The notes beneath the pieces are model-generated. The model made no database searches, was not told where the DNA came from, and saw only the letters and a list, made by a program, of their open reading frames with translations. Positions 1 through 10,347 of a DNA stretch of 64,000 nucleotides are shown one piece after another (the stretch's first letter is position 1; the number at the start of each line of letters is the position of its first letter). The DNA lies in assembly GCA_004173185.1 (NCBI GenBank), contig SEFZ01000006.1:62001-126000 (forward strand). Reading direction: 5' to 3'. The stretch is from Sphingomonadales bacterium (lineage in GTDB: Bacteria > Pseudomonadota > Alphaproteobacteria > Sphingomonadales > Sphingomonadaceae). A program made the translations under genes and the position numbers.

Positions 1-1
1 C

Positions 2-214
2 GGCTACAAGCTCGTCTACGTTCCCTTTGGCGACAATGGCTATCCGGCCGCTGGCGCCAAGCCGGTCGATCTGCTCACCGGCTTTCTCGGCAAGGATAAC
101 AAGACCGCGATGGGTCGCCCGGTCGGCGTGATCACCGATGCGAGCGGCGCGCTGCTCGTCGCGGACGATGTCGGCAACACGATCTGGCGGGTGAGCGCGG
201 CTGGCGCACGCTAA
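2..214 (+). CDS. PQQ-dependent sugar (sorbosone-type) dehydrogenase, C-terminal end
   Basis: Only the last 70 residues are in the window; the start lies to the left. The frame is open from base 2 to a TAA at 212-214. The visible tail contains [19 protein letters not shown] followed by VGNTIWRVS, the final beta-propeller blade typical of soluble sugar or L-sorbosone dehydrogenases that use PQQ in the periplasm. The family call rests on this one blade, so the substrate cannot be named. The gene ends just before a strong hairpin at 232-283. Confidence 0.75.
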   Translation, partial: GYKLVYVPFGDNGYPAAGAKPVDLLTGFLGKDNKTAMGRPVGVITDASGALLVADDVGNTIWRVSAAGAR

Positions 215-231
215 ACGGTCTCTCCTACCCT

Positions 232-283
232 GAACTGGTGATGGACGCGTGGCGGGTAATTCCGGACACGCGTCCACCAGTTC
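232..283 (+). terminator. Long intergenic hairpin after the sugar dehydrogenase gene
   Basis: The arms 232-251 and 267-283 are complementary over 17 pairs (GAACTGGTG plus GACGCGTG on the left) with a 3-base bulge (ATG) at 241-243 and a 15-base loop. There is no T-run, so it is not a textbook intrinsic terminator. It could be an mRNA-stabilising or rho-associated stem, or a REP-like element. The next gene starts 14 bases after it. Confidence 0.5.
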
Positions 284-297
284 GACAGGGATAGACC

Positions 298-798
298 ATG
301 ATCCGCAGCCTGATTCTGCTCGCGACCGCCGTGGCGCTGCCCGCCAATGCCGCGCAAAACCGCCCGGGCACGCCGCTCGCCGAGTGCAAGCTGCCAACCT
401 ACAAGGCGGCCCTCACCGCCGCGGAAGGCGTGTTTCATCAGGACGCAGTGGAGAATGAAGGCGCATTGGTCGGCAAGGAGTTCGTGACCGACTATGCAAC
501 CGACACCTTCCTGCCGCTCGGCATGCGGCCCGATGCGTTCGCGCGCCATGATGTGACGACGAGCAAGGAAGAGAGCCATGATTTCCGCTCGACGCTGATG
601 ATGCCCTATGACGATGCGCGCACCGCGCTGATCGCTCGCATGGGCCGCGCCTGCGACGTGGATAGCACCGGACTGGTCAAAGCGTGTTATTACGAGCTGC
701 CGGACGACACCGCCGGAAACTATACGGTCAGCGTCTCGGCGCGGAAGGTCAACGCCACGAAAACCTACCTGAACTGCCGCTACAGCCGAAAGCTCTGA
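298..798 (+). CDS. Secreted protein of unknown function (paralogue of the next gene)
   Basis: A 166-residue protein with a Sec signal peptide (about residues 1-18, hydrophobic core LILLATAVALP, cleavage near NAA). The mature part begins with PLAECKLPTYKAA and carries four cysteines, so one or two disulfides are likely in the periplasm. I do not recognise a family. The next gene encodes a protein with the same layout: signal peptide, then GTxLAEC, then a late cysteine-aromatic end (NCRYSRKL here, TCSYLKKD there). The two are therefore probably an old tandem duplication. The start is ATG 298. Confidence 0.7.
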   Translation: MIRSLILLATAVALPANAAQNRPGTPLAECKLPTYKAALTAAEGVFHQDAVENEGALVGKEFVTDYATDTFLPLGMRPDAFARHDVTTSKEESHDFRSTLMMPYDDARTALIARMGRACDVDSTGLVKACYYELPDDTAGNYTVSVSARKVNATKTYLNCRYSRKL

Positions 799-817
799 GG
801 GAGCAAAGGGGATAGAC

Positions 818-1315
818 ATGAACCGCTTGCTGATCGCATCCGCCCTCGCCGCATCGCTGATCGCGCCAGTCGCCACGGGCCAGGATGCGAACACCGGCAC
901 CAGGCTTGCCGAATGTCGGCTGGCGCTGCGCGATGCGATGCAGGCCGCGATGAAATATTCGGTGACCAAGCGCGAAACGAACGCCGAGACGGGCGACATG
1001 ACGGTGGTGGTCAATGCGCCGGGATTGATCGTGCTGGGCCACCCATCGGATGGCATGAACATCACCCGCGCGGCCGATCTCCAGTCGGTAGCCTTCGTCA
1101 CGCGCATCGCGCTCGATTATGCCCAAGTGCGCGCCGGGCTCCCCAAGGCCTATGGCAAGAACAAGTGCGATGCCGGTGGCGCCGCGTTCGATTTCTGCTC
1201 GATGATGCTGAGCGACGATATTTCGATGGGCGCGGCGCGCGAAGTCAGCATCACCGCCGAAGCCGCCGAGGGCAGCGGCACGATGCTGACCTGTTCCTAT
1301 CTCAAAAAGGACTGA
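818..1315 (+). CDS. Secreted protein of unknown function (paralogue of the previous gene)
   Basis: A 165-residue protein with a signal peptide (residues 1-21, LLIASALAASLIAPVATG). The mature part starts with TGTRLAECRLALRDA and again has four cysteines, including the terminal TCSYLKKD. It lies 19 bases after its paralogue, with a purine-rich ribosome site (GAGGGAGCAAAGGGG) before ATG 818, so the two are probably co-transcribed. No catalytic motif is visible. A periplasmic or outer-membrane-associated role is inferred only from the signal peptide. Confidence 0.7.
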   Translation: MNRLLIASALAASLIAPVATGQDANTGTRLAECRLALRDAMQAAMKYSVTKRETNAETGDMTVVVNAPGLIVLGHPSDGMNITRAADLQSVAFVTRIALDYAQVRAGLPKAYGKNKCDAGGAAFDFCSMMLSDDISMGAAREVSITAEAAEGSGTMLTCSYLKKD

Positions 1316-1354
1316 CCGGCCTCAGCGTGGCGACCCCTCGGCGCAGCAGCCCCG

Positions 1355-1657
1355 TCAGCGCAGCAACGTAGTTCCCTTTTCGATCAATTTCTCGCGCAGC
1401 TTTCCGCCGAACAATGCAAGCATCGGCGGCAGATCGACTTCGGCATGCACATGATCGGCGAAGACCGTCAGGCGGCTCGCCACGCTTTGGCCCATAGCGG
1501 TCACGCTGAAGAACAAGGTGTCGCCGTCCCAGCGCTGCTCGACCGTGCCGCCACCGGGCACGATATCGGCGATCTTGCCCACGCCGCCGGCGATCCGCGC
1601 GCGCGCAACATCGCGGCCGAGCCGGTGCGGAATATCGACTTTGACCGGATCAATCAT
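1355..1657 (-). CDS. Polyhydroxyalkanoic acid system family protein
   Basis: A 100-residue cytoplasmic protein matching the small polyhydroxyalkanoic-acid-system family: HRLGRDVARARI near the start, then a beta-rich middle (RWDGDTLFFSVTAMGQSVAS) and ADHVHAEVDLPPMLALFGG. Members are found near PHA granule genes, but their biochemical role is not settled. Its ATG shares one base with the TGA of the upstream VOC gene (TGATG), so translation is probably coupled. No PHA synthase or phasin gene is in this window. Confidence 0.8.
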   Translation of the reverse strand: MIDPVKVDIPHRLGRDVARARIAGGVGKIADIVPGGGTVEQRWDGDTLFFSVTAMGQSVASRLTVFADHVHAEVDLPPMLALFGGKLREKLIEKGTTLLR

Positions 1658-2073
1658 CAGCTTGCAAACAACATGGCATCATCGGCAAACGCCTTGAACT
1701 CCAATGCGTTGCCGCTTGGATCGAGAAAGAACATCGTCGCCTGCTCGCCAGTCTGACCCTTGAAGCGGACATGCGGCGCGATGCCGAACTGCACGCCCGC
1801 GGCCTTGACCCGGGCGGCAAGCGCCTCCCAATCCACCATGGTCAGCACCACGCCGAAATGCGGCACCGGCACATGATGCCCGTCGACTTCGTTGGCGACG
1901 GCAACCGGCTTCGCCGCAGGATCGAGATGCGCGACGATCTGGTGCCCGAACAGATCGAAATCGATCCATTGCTCGGACGAGCGCCCCTCGGGGCACCCCA
2001 TCACGCCGCCGTAAAAGGCGCGCGCTGCGGCAAGTTCGTGGACGGGAAAAGCAAGGTGAAAGGGGCGAGGCAT
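1657..2073 (-). CDS. VOC family (glyoxalase/dioxygenase fold) protein
   Basis: A 138-residue single VOC-type metalloprotein. It opens with [20 protein letters not shown], the classic first beta-alpha unit with a metal-ligand histidine (His6), and ends with [16 protein letters not shown], which supplies the metal-ligand glutamate. The family includes glyoxalases, extradiol dioxygenases and resistance proteins; the substrate cannot be told here. It is the first gene of a two-gene unit with the PHA-system protein and is divergent from lnt, with only 34 bases between the start codons. Confidence 0.85.
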   Translation of the reverse strand: MPRPFHLAFPVHELAAARAFYGGVMGCPEGRSSEQWIDFDLFGHQIVAHLDPAAKPVAVANEVDGHHVPVPHFGVVLTMVDWEALAARVKAAGVQFGIAPHVRFKGQTGEQATMFFLDPSGNALEFKAFADDAMLFAS

Positions 2074-2107
2074 AGCGATGCTCTAACCGATCCGCTAAGC
2101 CGCCGCC

Positions 2108-3649
2108 ATGCTCTCCCGCCTCTCCCGCTTCCCCATCGCCACCGCCCTTACAACTGGCCTGATCTCGGCGACCGGCTTCGCGCCGCTCGGGCTGTGGCCA
2201 CTGGCGCTGATCTGCTTCGCGGTGATGCTCTGGCTGATCCACAGCGCGCCCAGCCTCAAATCCGCACTGCTGCGCGGCTGGGTGTTCGGCGTAGGCCATT
2301 TCGCGCTGGGCAATAACTGGATTCAGCACGCCTTCGATTATCAGGACAAGATGCCGGCATCGCTCGGCTATTTCGCGGTGATTCTGCTTGCGCTGTATCT
2401 GGCGGCGTACCCGGCAATGGCGGCGGGGCTGGCCTGGCGGTTCCGTGGTGCAAAGCCCGATCTGCCCTTCGTCTTCGCCGCATCCGCCGCGTGGATCGCC
2501 ACCGAATATCTCCGCGCGACGATGTTCACCGGCTATGCGTGGAACCCGCTCGCCCTGATCTGGATACCAGTGCCCGGCATCTCGCATGCCGCTGCTTGGA
2601 TCGGCACCTATGCGCTGTCGGGCATCACTATCGCCATTGCCGGTGCGCTGTTCCTCGCGGCGTTGCGCGAATTTCGCCCGCTGATCGGCACGGCCGTCGC
2701 ATGCGCGGTAATCGCGCTGCTGCTTCATCCCGGCGCAATCAAGCAGGATCCCACCCGCCCCCATATCCGCATCGTACAGCCCAATGTCGGTCAGGAGTTA
2801 TGGGCGGACCCCGACGCGAACCGGAAAGTCCTCGCCAAGCTGATTGCGTTGAGCGGCACCCCCGGCGCGGTCCCGAGGATGATCGTCTGGCCCGAGGGGA
2901 TGGTGAACTATTATGTCGAGGACGGGTATCCCGATCCCCGCTTCTATTGGCAGGGCGATCCGCGCTGGGTGCGCGGCAACATCGCCGCGATGCTCGGGCC
3001 GAAGGATATGGCGCTGATCGGCGGCAACGCATTGTTCTTCGATCAGCAAGGCAAGCTGAGCGGCGCGGGCAATTCGGTCTGGCCGATCGATTCCACCGGC
3101 ATGCTCGGCAAGCGCTATGACAAGGCGCATCTGGTGCCTTATGGCGAGTATCTGCCGATGCGCCCCTTGCTCGCGCCGCTCGGCCTTGCGCGCCTCGTGA
3201 TGGGCGATGTCGATTACATCCCCGGCCCCGGCCCTGCCGCTGTTCCTGTTACCGGCTTCGGCAATGTCGGCGTGGCGATCTGCTACGAGATCATTTTCTC
3301 CGGGCAAATCGTCGATAACGCCAATCGCCCCGATTTGCTGTTCAATCCCTCGAACGATGCCTGGTTCGGCGCATGGGGCCCGCCCCAGCATCTGGCGCAG
3401 GCGCGGATGCGCGCGATCGAGGAGGGCCTGCCGATCCTTCGCGCCACCCCCACCGGCATTTCGGCGGTGATCGACGCGCAGGGCCGCCTGCTCGGCACGA
3501 TACCCGCCGGGCAGGAGGGTGCAATCGAAGTTCCCCTGCCCGAGCCCGCCGCGCCGACGCTATTCTCGCGCCTCGGCAATCTGCTCGCGCTTGCGGTCAC
3601 CTTTCTGTTCGTCGCTTCGGGATTTGCGTTGCGCCGCCGCACCCGCTAG
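2108..3649 (+). CDS. lnt: Apolipoprotein N-acyltransferase
   Basis: A 513-residue inner-membrane enzyme that adds the third acyl chain to lipoproteins, at normal family length. Several transmembrane helices fill roughly residues 10-215. The periplasmic nitrilase-fold domain follows with the three expected catalytic regions: the glutamate in [11 protein letters not shown], the lysine in [14 protein letters not shown] and the cysteine in [12 protein letters not shown] last transmembrane helix ([17 protein letters not shown]) closes the protein. The start at ATG 2108 has a weak ribosome site. The gene is followed 73 bases later by metK. Confidence 0.95.
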   Translation: MLSRLSRFPIATALTTGLISATGFAPLGLWPLALICFAVMLWLIHSAPSLKSALLRGWVFGVGHFALGNNWIQHAFDYQDKMPASLGYFAVILLALYLAAYPAMAAGLAWRFRGAKPDLPFVFAASAAWIATEYLRATMFTGYAWNPLALIWIPVPGISHAAAWIGTYALSGITIAIAGALFLAALREFRPLIGTAVACAVIALLLHPGAIKQDPTRPHIRIVQPNVGQELWADPDANRKVLAKLIALSGTPGAVPRMIVWPEGMVNYYVEDGYPDPRFYWQGDPRWVRGNIAAMLGPKDMALIGGNALFFDQQGKLSGAGNSVWPIDSTGMLGKRYDKAHLVPYGEYLPMRPLLAPLGLARLVMGDVDYIPGPGPAAVPVTGFGNVGVAICYEIIFSGQIVDNANRPDLLFNPSNDAWFGAWGPPQHLAQARMRAIEEGLPILRATPTGISAVIDAQGRLLGTIPAGQEGAIEVPLPEPAAPTLFSRLGNLLALAVTFLFVASGFALRRRTR

Positions 3650-3654
3650 GAGCA

Positions 3655-3722
3655 CATATAAGGAAAGCTTTATATGGCATGGCAACGGCCGCGCTTTCCG
3701 ACCATTTTCCCAGAGGAAGAAC
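3655..3722 (+). promoter_or_regulatory. Structured metK leader; possible SAM-sensing RNA (unproven)
   Basis: The metK leader contains a perfect 7-bp stem, GGAAAGC at 3662-3668 with GCTTTCC at 3693-3699, enclosing a 24-base loop. A second small hairpin, TTCC (3707-3710) with GGAA (3715-3718), would cover the ribosome site AGAGGA. A stem-loop followed by a paired Shine-Dalgarno is the architecture of small alphaproteobacterial SAM and SAM/SAH riboswitches. The fragments CAACGGC and GACCATT resemble the SAM/SAH class, but the class pairing does not line up fully, so this remains a candidate. Confidence 0.25.
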
Positions 3723-4934
<1,212 letters not shown>

Positions 4935-4957
4935 TCTTTCGGCAACGAACAAATGAA

Positions 4958-4988
4958 GGGCCGGGGAAGCGATTCCCCGGCCCCTTTC
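4958..4988 (+). terminator. Intrinsic terminator of metK
   Basis: A perfect 11-bp GC-rich stem (4958-4968 with 4973-4983) has a GCGA tetraloop and is followed by CTTTCCT. It lies 24 bases after the metK stop. Confidence 0.9.
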
Positions 4989-5044
4989 CTATGCTTGCAA
5001 TTGTCCGACGTCCGCCTAGCCTGATCGCCGGGGGAGACAATCCG

Positions 5045-6073
5045 ATGCGTTCACTGCTGCTTGCCGTCGCTGCCGTTCTGGCGCCGCTGTCGATCGCCAC
5101 GCCGGCAATGGCGCAGCGCAATCTCAACGTTCCTGCCACGGCGGGCTGGAAGCATTCCGAGACCGGCGTGATCCTCCGCGCTAGTCTGGCCGGATTGCCG
5201 CGCACGGCCATCACCGACAACACCGACGCCGAGCTGGATGTCCTCGCACAGTTCGGCGCGCCCGAAGCGACGGCGATCACCGTCTATATATTCCGCCCTG
5301 CTCTCCAGAATGCACCGATCTGGTTTGACCGCGTTGAGACCCAGATCCTGACTCGTGACATTTACGGCGGCGCGAGTCCGCAAGGCATGCCGGCCGCGTT
5401 CGCACGGCCCAAGTCCAAGACACCCAGCGCTTTGCGTCGCGCTTATGTGCCCGGACGCAGCGCGTATAAGAGCACCGCCGCCGCCGTGATTCCGATCGGC
5501 GAATGGTTGGTCGCCATCCGGATCAGCTCGCATGATCTGGACGCCGCCACTCTCGACGCCCGGCTTAGCGATGCGATCGCCGGCATTGGCTGGCCCGATG
5601 GCGTGGCAGAATCCCCCGCGGCAGTCCCCATTGCCGCCTGCCCCGCGCCCCTCGCTTATGCCAAGCGCGCCAAGCTCAAAAAGCCGGACATGGGCGATGC
5701 TCTGATCGGATCGATGCTGGCAGGCATGGTATCAGACCCCACTGTCGAAAAGGTCGAAACCGGCCCCGTCACATGGTGCCGCGAGGGCACAGCCACCAGC
5801 GAATTCGGCACCTACCGCGCAAACGCCTCAACCACCAGTTACATTATGGCAATCGGCGATGCCGGCACGACCGTGAGCGTGGGAGGCGGTTTCTCGCTCG
5901 ATAAGGACCCGGGCTATATGCTCACCCTTGGCCTGCTCGATCGCACGCTCGTCTATCCCTCGTTCAACGGCCTGCCGCGCCCCGAGGCCGCATATCAGGC
6001 CGTGAAGACATCGCAGCCAATCTCCTCCACGTCGCGCGGCAGCACCGACATCAACATCCACACCGTCAAGTAA
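5045..6073 (+). CDS. Secreted protein of unknown function
   Basis: A 342-residue exported protein. ATG 5045 is preferred because it directly begins a Sec signal peptide (MRSLLLAVAAVLAPLSIATP, cleavage after AMA) and is preceded by GGGGGAGA at a good distance; an upstream in-frame start at 4991 would bury the signal. The mature protein has two cysteines (in IAACPAPLAYAK and VTWCREG) and a glycine-rich middle (GDALIGSMLAGMV). I recognise no domain or catalytic motif. It stands alone between the metK terminator and the convergent catalase gene. Confidence 0.7.
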   Translation: MRSLLLAVAAVLAPLSIATPAMAQRNLNVPATAGWKHSETGVILRASLAGLPRTAITDNTDAELDVLAQFGAPEATAITVYIFRPALQNAPIWFDRVETQILTRDIYGGASPQGMPAAFARPKSKTPSALRRAYVPGRSAYKSTAAAVIPIGEWLVAIRISSHDLDAATLDARLSDAIAGIGWPDGVAESPAAVPIAACPAPLAYAKRAKLKKPDMGDALIGSMLAGMVSDPTVEKVETGPVTWCREGTATSEFGTYRANASTTSYIMAIGDAGTTVSVGGGFSLDKDPGYMLTLGLLDRTLVYPSFNGLPRPEAAYQAVKTSQPISSTSRGSTDINIHTVK

Positions 6074-6095
6074 GCACGGCCGCGAAGCCAGGTAT

Positions 6096-6123
6096 GCGCA
6101 CCGCCCGGCAAAAGGCGGCGCGC
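6096..6123. terminator. Hairpin between convergent genes
   Basis: The arms 6096-6105 (GCGCACCGCC) and 6114-6123 (GGCGGCGCGC) pair with one mismatch around an 8-base loop. The hairpin sits between the stop of the secreted protein gene and the convergent katE stop, so it may serve both strands. There is no clear T-tract. Confidence 0.5.
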
Positions 6124-6129
6124 AATCCG

Positions 6130-8205
6130 CTACGCCAAATTACGCACACTCGGCTCGCGATCGTAAAACCGCTTCTTCGCCGCCTCGACAAACGCCTTGT
6201 CCAGTCCGGTCACGCCTTCGTCTGGCACCACGCCGGCTTTGTCGAGCAGCGGCCTGGCCGCGTCGCTCGCGCCGATCGCCTTCAGATGCCCGAACGCATT
6301 CATCGCGAATTCCACGGCGGCGCCTTCCTTGAGCAACGCCTTGGCGCCGGCCTCCGACAATATGATCGCCACCGCGTCGAAGATCTGTGACGGCGTGCCC
6401 GCGAGTTGCCCGTCGGCTTTGCGCAGCGAACCGTCGGAGAGCTTGGCGCCGCCCACCTTGGGCGAGACCAGCACGGCCTTGCCCTTCGCCTTGGTCACCG
6501 CGGCGATCACCGCGTCTAGTTCCGCGGCATCGGTGCCGTCGGCGTAGAGGATGCCCACGCAGCGCCCCTCCAGCGTATCCTTCATATTCTTGTGGATCGA
6601 GAGCTTGGGGCTCTCCTTCATGTCAACTGGCTCCCGCGCAGCCTTGGCCTTGGGCGGCAACGGGATATTGAGCCCGGCGGCCACGCGCTTGGCGAGATCC
6701 TCGTCCACATTGCGCAGATTGGCGACCATGCGGCCGGGCACCTGAGCGAGTAGCCCGACCTTGGAAAGTTCGAACACGAACGACGAGGCGATATGCGCCT
6801 GCTCATGCGCGTCCTGCGAGCGATAGAAGAGCCGCGCCTGGCTGTAATGATCGGCGAACGTGTCCGCGCGAACGCGGAGCTTCTCACCGGTTTCGTCGGG
6901 TCCGGTTTCGGCATGTACCGTCGCAAAGCCGCGCGCCGGGCTTTCGCGCGGGCCGCCTTCCTCACCATGCTCGGCCAGGCTGTTCGGCTCGTAATTGGCG
7001 CGGCCCTTGGGCACCAAAGTCTGCATCATCCCATCTCGCTGGAAATTGCCGAACGGGCAGCGCGGCGCATTGATCGGGATCTGGTGGAAGTTGGTCGTCC
7101 CCAGCCGTGATTTCTGCGTGTCCATGTAGCTGAACAGGCGACCCTGGAGCAGCGGATCGTTCGAGAAACCGATGCCGGGCGGAACGTTGGTCGGCAGGAA
7201 CGCTGCCTGTTCGGTCTCTGCGAAGAAATTGTCGACGTTGCGATTGAGCGTCATCTTCCCGATGATCCGCACCGGCACATCCTCTTCAGGGATCAGCTTG
7301 GTCGGATCGAGCACATCATAAGGCTGCGCCTCGGCAAACTTCCGGTCGAACACCTGAATGCCCAATTCCCACTCCGGAAACGCGCCGGTGTCGATCGCCT
7401 CGAACAGATCGCGACGGTGATAATCATTATCCGCCGCCTGGAGCTTCATCGCCTCGTCCCAGATCGTCGACTGGATGCCCAGCTTCGGCTTCCAGTGAAA
7501 TTTCACGAAGCTAACCTTGCCCTTCGCGTTGATCAGTTCGAACGTATGGACGCCAAAGCCCTCCATCATCCGCAGCGAGCGCGGCAGCGTGCGATCGGAC
7601 ATCGCCCACATCAGCATATGCGTCGTCTCGGGCATCAGGCTCGCCCAGTCCCAGAACGTATCATGCGCGCTGCCCGCCTGCGGATAGGCGCGATCCGCCT
7701 CCATCTTCACCGCGTGGACGAGATCGGGAAACTTGATCGCGTCCTGGATGAAAAACACCGGGATGTTGTTTCCGACCAGGTCCCAATTGCCTTCGCGCGT
7801 ATAGAACTTCACGGCAAAGCCGCGCACGTCACGCGGGGTATCGACCGATCCTGCGCCACCGGCGACGGTGGAAAAGCGCACGAATACCTCGGTCTTCTCG
7901 CCCTTTGTGAACACCGCCGCCTGCGTCAGATCGGAAATATCGTCGGTCGCTTCGAACACGCCATGCGCGCCCGATCCACGGGCATGGACGATGCGCTCTG
8001 GAATGCGCTCATGATCGAAGTGGAAGATCTTTTCGCGAAGGACGAAATCTTCGAGCAAAGTCGGCCCGCGCGCCCCCGACTTCAGGCTGTTCTGATTGTC
8101 GGAAACGGGCACGCCGTGATTGGTGGTCAACACTGCGTCGCCACGCGCCTGCTGGTGCGTCTCGCCGCCATTGCCCGTGGCGCTCGTGAAATCGGTATCG
8201 GCCAT
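6130..8205 (-). CDS. katE: Large-subunit monofunctional catalase (HPII type)
   Basis: A 691-residue clade-2 catalase that breaks down hydrogen peroxide. The heme-pocket histidine is in [12 protein letters not shown], the distal asparagine in the [12 protein letters not shown] segment, and the proximal heme-ligand tyrosine in [14 protein letters not shown]. After about residue 520 comes the C-terminal class I glutamine-amidotransferase-like domain ([20 protein letters not shown]) that marks large-subunit enzymes. The start at ATG 8205 has AGGAGGGC upstream. A GGACC-N17-GTT sequence upstream resembles the EcfG stress promoter with one mismatch. Confidence 0.95.
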   Translation of the reverse strand: MADTDFTSATGNGGETHQQARGDAVLTTNHGVPVSDNQNSLKSGARGPTLLEDFVLREKIFHFDHERIPERIVHARGSGAHGVFEATDDISDLTQAAVFTKGEKTEVFVRFSTVAGGAGSVDTPRDVRGFAVKFYTREGNWDLVGNNIPVFFIQDAIKFPDLVHAVKMEADRAYPQAGSAHDTFWDWASLMPETTHMLMWAMSDRTLPRSLRMMEGFGVHTFELINAKGKVSFVKFHWKPKLGIQSTIWDEAMKLQAADNDYHRRDLFEAIDTGAFPEWELGIQVFDRKFAEAQPYDVLDPTKLIPEEDVPVRIIGKMTLNRNVDNFFAETEQAAFLPTNVPPGIGFSNDPLLQGRLFSYMDTQKSRLGTTNFHQIPINAPRCPFGNFQRDGMMQTLVPKGRANYEPNSLAEHGEEGGPRESPARGFATVHAETGPDETGEKLRVRADTFADHYSQARLFYRSQDAHEQAHIASSFVFELSKVGLLAQVPGRMVANLRNVDEDLAKRVAAGLNIPLPPKAKAAREPVDMKESPKLSIHKNMKDTLEGRCVGILYADGTDAAELDAVIAAVTKAKGKAVLVSPKVGGAKLSDGSLRKADGQLAGTPSQIFDAVAIILSEAGAKALLKEGAAVEFAMNAFGHLKAIGASDAARPLLDKAGVVPDEGVTGLDKAFVEAAKKRFYDREPSVRNLA

Positions 8206-8229
8206 GATGCCCTCCTGCTTCGGTCGGGC

Positions 8230-8254
8230 TACAACCCCCGCTTCCGCGAAAGGG
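8230..8254 (-). promoter_or_regulatory. Possible EcfG-like promoter of katE (one mismatch)
   Basis: On the minus strand upstream of katE there is GGACC, 17 bases, then GTT. The general-stress consensus of alphaproteobacteria is GGAAC-N16/17-(C)GTT, so the -35 box has one mismatch. The spacing and position about 25-50 bases before the start are right, and catalase genes are common targets of this regulon, but the mismatch keeps confidence low. Confidence 0.3.
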
Positions 8255-8286
8255 TCCGCCGCCGAAGAATGTGGAGGGCTAGCGGC

Positions 8287-9630
8287 CTAAATGACCCCCT
8301 GTGCCAGCATCGCGTCCGCCACCTTCACGAAGCCCGCGATATTGGCGCCGTTGACATAGCTGATGCTGCCATCGGGCCGCTGGCCATAATGCACGCAGGT
8401 GCTGTGGATGCCGCGCATGATCTCCAGCAGCCGGGCATCCACTTCCTCGCGCGGCCAGGACAGTCGCATCGCGTTCTGGGCCATTTCCAGCCCCGATGTC
8501 GCCACGCCGCCGGCGTTGCTTGCCTTGCCCGGCCCGAACAACACGCCCGCCGCCTCGAACGCCTCGATGGCATCGGCATTGCAGGGCATGTTGGCGCCCT
8601 CCGCGACGCAAATCACCCCATTGCCGATCAGGGTCTTGGCCGCATCGCCATCCAGTTCGTTCTGGGTCGCACAGGGCAGCGCCACGTCGCACGGCACCAC
8701 CCAGGGCTTGGAACCTGCCTCGAAACGCGCACCGGTGCGCTTGGCATAGTCGCTGACGCGACCGTAAAGATTGTTCTTCACGTCCTGCAGGATCGCCAGC
8801 TTCTCCGGCGTAAAGCCGTCGGGCTCGATGATCGTCCCGCTCGAATCCGATGCGGTCACCGCGATCGCGCCCAATTCCATCGCCTTCTCGATCGCATATT
8901 GCGCAACATTGCCCGAACCGGACACCGCCACGCGCAATCCTTCGAGCGAGCGACCCGAGCGCAGCAGCATCTCCTGCGCGAAATAGACTGTGCCATATCC
9001 TGTCGCCTCGGGCCGGATCAGCGAGCCGCCAAAGCTCAGGCCCTTGCCGGTGAAGACGCAATCCGAACGATTGGTCAGCTTCTTGATCATGCCGGACATG
9101 AAGCCGACTTCGCGCGCACCCACGCCAATATCGCCTGCGGGCACATCGGTATCCGATCCGACATGGCGGAACAGCTCGGAAGCAAATGCCTGGCAGAAGC
9201 GCATGACTTCGCCGGGGCTCTTGCCCTTGGTATCGAAATCGCTGCCGCCCTTTCCGCCGCCCATCGGCAGCGTGGTCAGCGCGTTTTTGAAGGTCTGCTC
9301 AAAGGCCAGGAACTTGAGCACCGACAGGTCCACCGTCGGATGGAAGCGCATCCCGCCCTTATAGGGGCCGATCGCCGAATTGTGCTGGATCCGGTAGCCG
9401 CGATTGACATGGGTGTCCCCGCGATCGTCCACCCAGGACACGCGGAAGATGATCACGCGCTCGGGCTCGACCAGCCGCTCGAGCAGCGCATGCTCGGCAT
9501 AGCGTGGATTGCGCTGCACATGGGGCCAGATGCTGTGGAACACTTCGGTGACGGCCTGCATGAATTCGAGCTGGCCCGGATTGCGCGCTGAGATCGCCTG
9601 CAGGTGTACGTTCAAGTCTGTATTGGGCAA
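8287..9630 (-). CDS. gdhA: NADP-type glutamate dehydrogenase
   Basis: A 447-residue enzyme that interconverts 2-oxoglutarate plus ammonium and glutamate; the length is typical of the hexameric NADP-specific class. The catalytic lysine lies in LPMGGGKGGSDFDTKGKS. The nucleotide-binding fold has VAVSGSGNVAQYAIEKA, and the C-terminal region has EGANMPCNADAIEAF. The chosen start is TTG 9630, which is preceded by GGAGCGGCGG at a suitable distance and gives the usual N-terminus (DLNVHLQAISARNPGQLEF). It is transcribed toward katE with an 81-base gap, so read-through is possible. Confidence 0.95.
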   Translation of the reverse strand: MPNTDLNVHLQAISARNPGQLEFMQAVTEVFHSIWPHVQRNPRYAEHALLERLVEPERVIIFRVSWVDDRGDTHVNRGYRIQHNSAIGPYKGGMRFHPTVDLSVLKFLAFEQTFKNALTTLPMGGGKGGSDFDTKGKSPGEVMRFCQAFASELFRHVGSDTDVPAGDIGVGAREVGFMSGMIKKLTNRSDCVFTGKGLSFGGSLIRPEATGYGTVYFAQEMLLRSGRSLEGLRVAVSGSGNVAQYAIEKAMELGAIAVTASDSSGTIIEPDGFTPEKLAILQDVKNNLYGRVSDYAKRTGARFEAGSKPWVVPCDVALPCATQNELDGDAAKTLIGNGVICVAEGANMPCNADAIEAFEAAGVLFGPGKASNAGGVATSGLEMAQNAMRLSWPREEVDARLLEIMRGIHSTCVHYGQRPDGSISYVNGANIAGFVKVADAMLAQGVI

Positions 9631-9701
9631 CCGCCGCTCCGTTCATATTTTTCCGGCTGATAGATCGTAGCGATCGGAGGATGCCAGATAATTTCCATAT
9701 C

Positions 9702-9729
9702 CCGAGGGAACGTGGAATTTTCCCATCGG
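9702..9729 (-). promoter_or_regulatory. Imperfect palindrome in the gdhA upstream region
   Basis: CCGAGGGAA (9702-9710) and TTCCCATCGG (9720-9729) form an interrupted inverted repeat 72-99 bases upstream of the gdhA start. The rest of the 261-base gap between gdhA and the next gene shows no other recognisable site. It may be an operator for gdhA or for the divergent small gene; no regulator family can be assigned. Confidence 0.3.
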
Positions 9730-9891
9730 AAAGCAGGACATTGGCCCTTTCACCGCGCCAAGCTTGCACATCGCGTCGTGCGCGGCACGGCGGTGAGAGG
9801 CGCGTATCAGGCGGGTTTATCCAAGTTTGCGCCCGCCCGAACGAATAGACTGGGCTGTCGATGATGACAGTCTGTTCGAAAGGCCCAATCA

Positions 9892-10293
9892 ATGAAAAGG
9901 CATATCCTTGCCGCCACCGCGTTGCTCGGCTTCTTCGCGGCACAGCCCGCTTATGCTCAGGTAACCGCGGACCAACTGATCGATCACGCGATTACGCAGG
10001 CGAAGGCGGCGATGGAAGCCACCACGATGCCCCGCGCCAAAGTGTTGCTGCAACGCGCCGCAAATTGCCTGATCGGCCGCGATTCGGGTTATTTCGTCGG
10101 CGGTGCCGGCGGTCTCTGCAATGCGCGCACAAACCTCACCACCTCGACCACCAACGCCCAGCAGCGCGAGCAGGTGACCAGCGCCCATAACAAGTTGCTC
10201 GCCGGCTCGGGCCAACCCACTCTGCAGAGCGCGCAGGACTATGCCGAAGACGCGATCGCATTGTTGGAAGAAGCGAAGGCAGCCGAAGATTGA
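9892..10293 (+). CDS. Small secreted alpha-helical protein of unknown function
   Basis: A 133-residue protein. Residues 1-22 are a Sec signal peptide (ending QPAYAQ). The mature part is predicted mostly helical with many alanines and glutamines (LIDHAITQAKAAMEA at the front, AEDAIALLEEAKAAED at the end) and has two cysteines about 25 residues apart (NCLIGRD and GLCNAR), which could form a disulfide. I do not recognise the family. It is followed by a GC-rich hairpin shared with the convergent gene. Confidence 0.6.
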   Translation: MKRHILAATALLGFFAAQPAYAQVTADQLIDHAITQAKAAMEATTMPRAKVLLQRAANCLIGRDSGYFVGGAGGLCNARTNLTTSTTNAQQREQVTSAHNKLLAGSGQPTLQSAQDYAEDAIALLEEAKAAED

Positions 10294-10301
10294 ATCGCAC
10301 A

Positions 10302-10327
10302 GGCGGGGCAGCCGACGCCGCCCCGCC
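10302..10327. terminator. Hairpin between convergent genes
   Basis: The arms GGCGGGGC (10302-10309) and GCCCCGCC (10320-10327) are perfectly complementary around a 10-base loop. It sits between the stops of two convergent genes and probably ends transcription from one or both sides. No long T-tract follows. Confidence 0.6.
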
Positions 10328-10347
10328 GCTTGATTAGCTGCCAGGGA

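Noticed and set aside
7417..9591. A 724-codon open frame antisense to katE and gdhA
   Set aside because: It overlaps two clear enzymes with intact catalytic motifs, and its composition is shadow-like.
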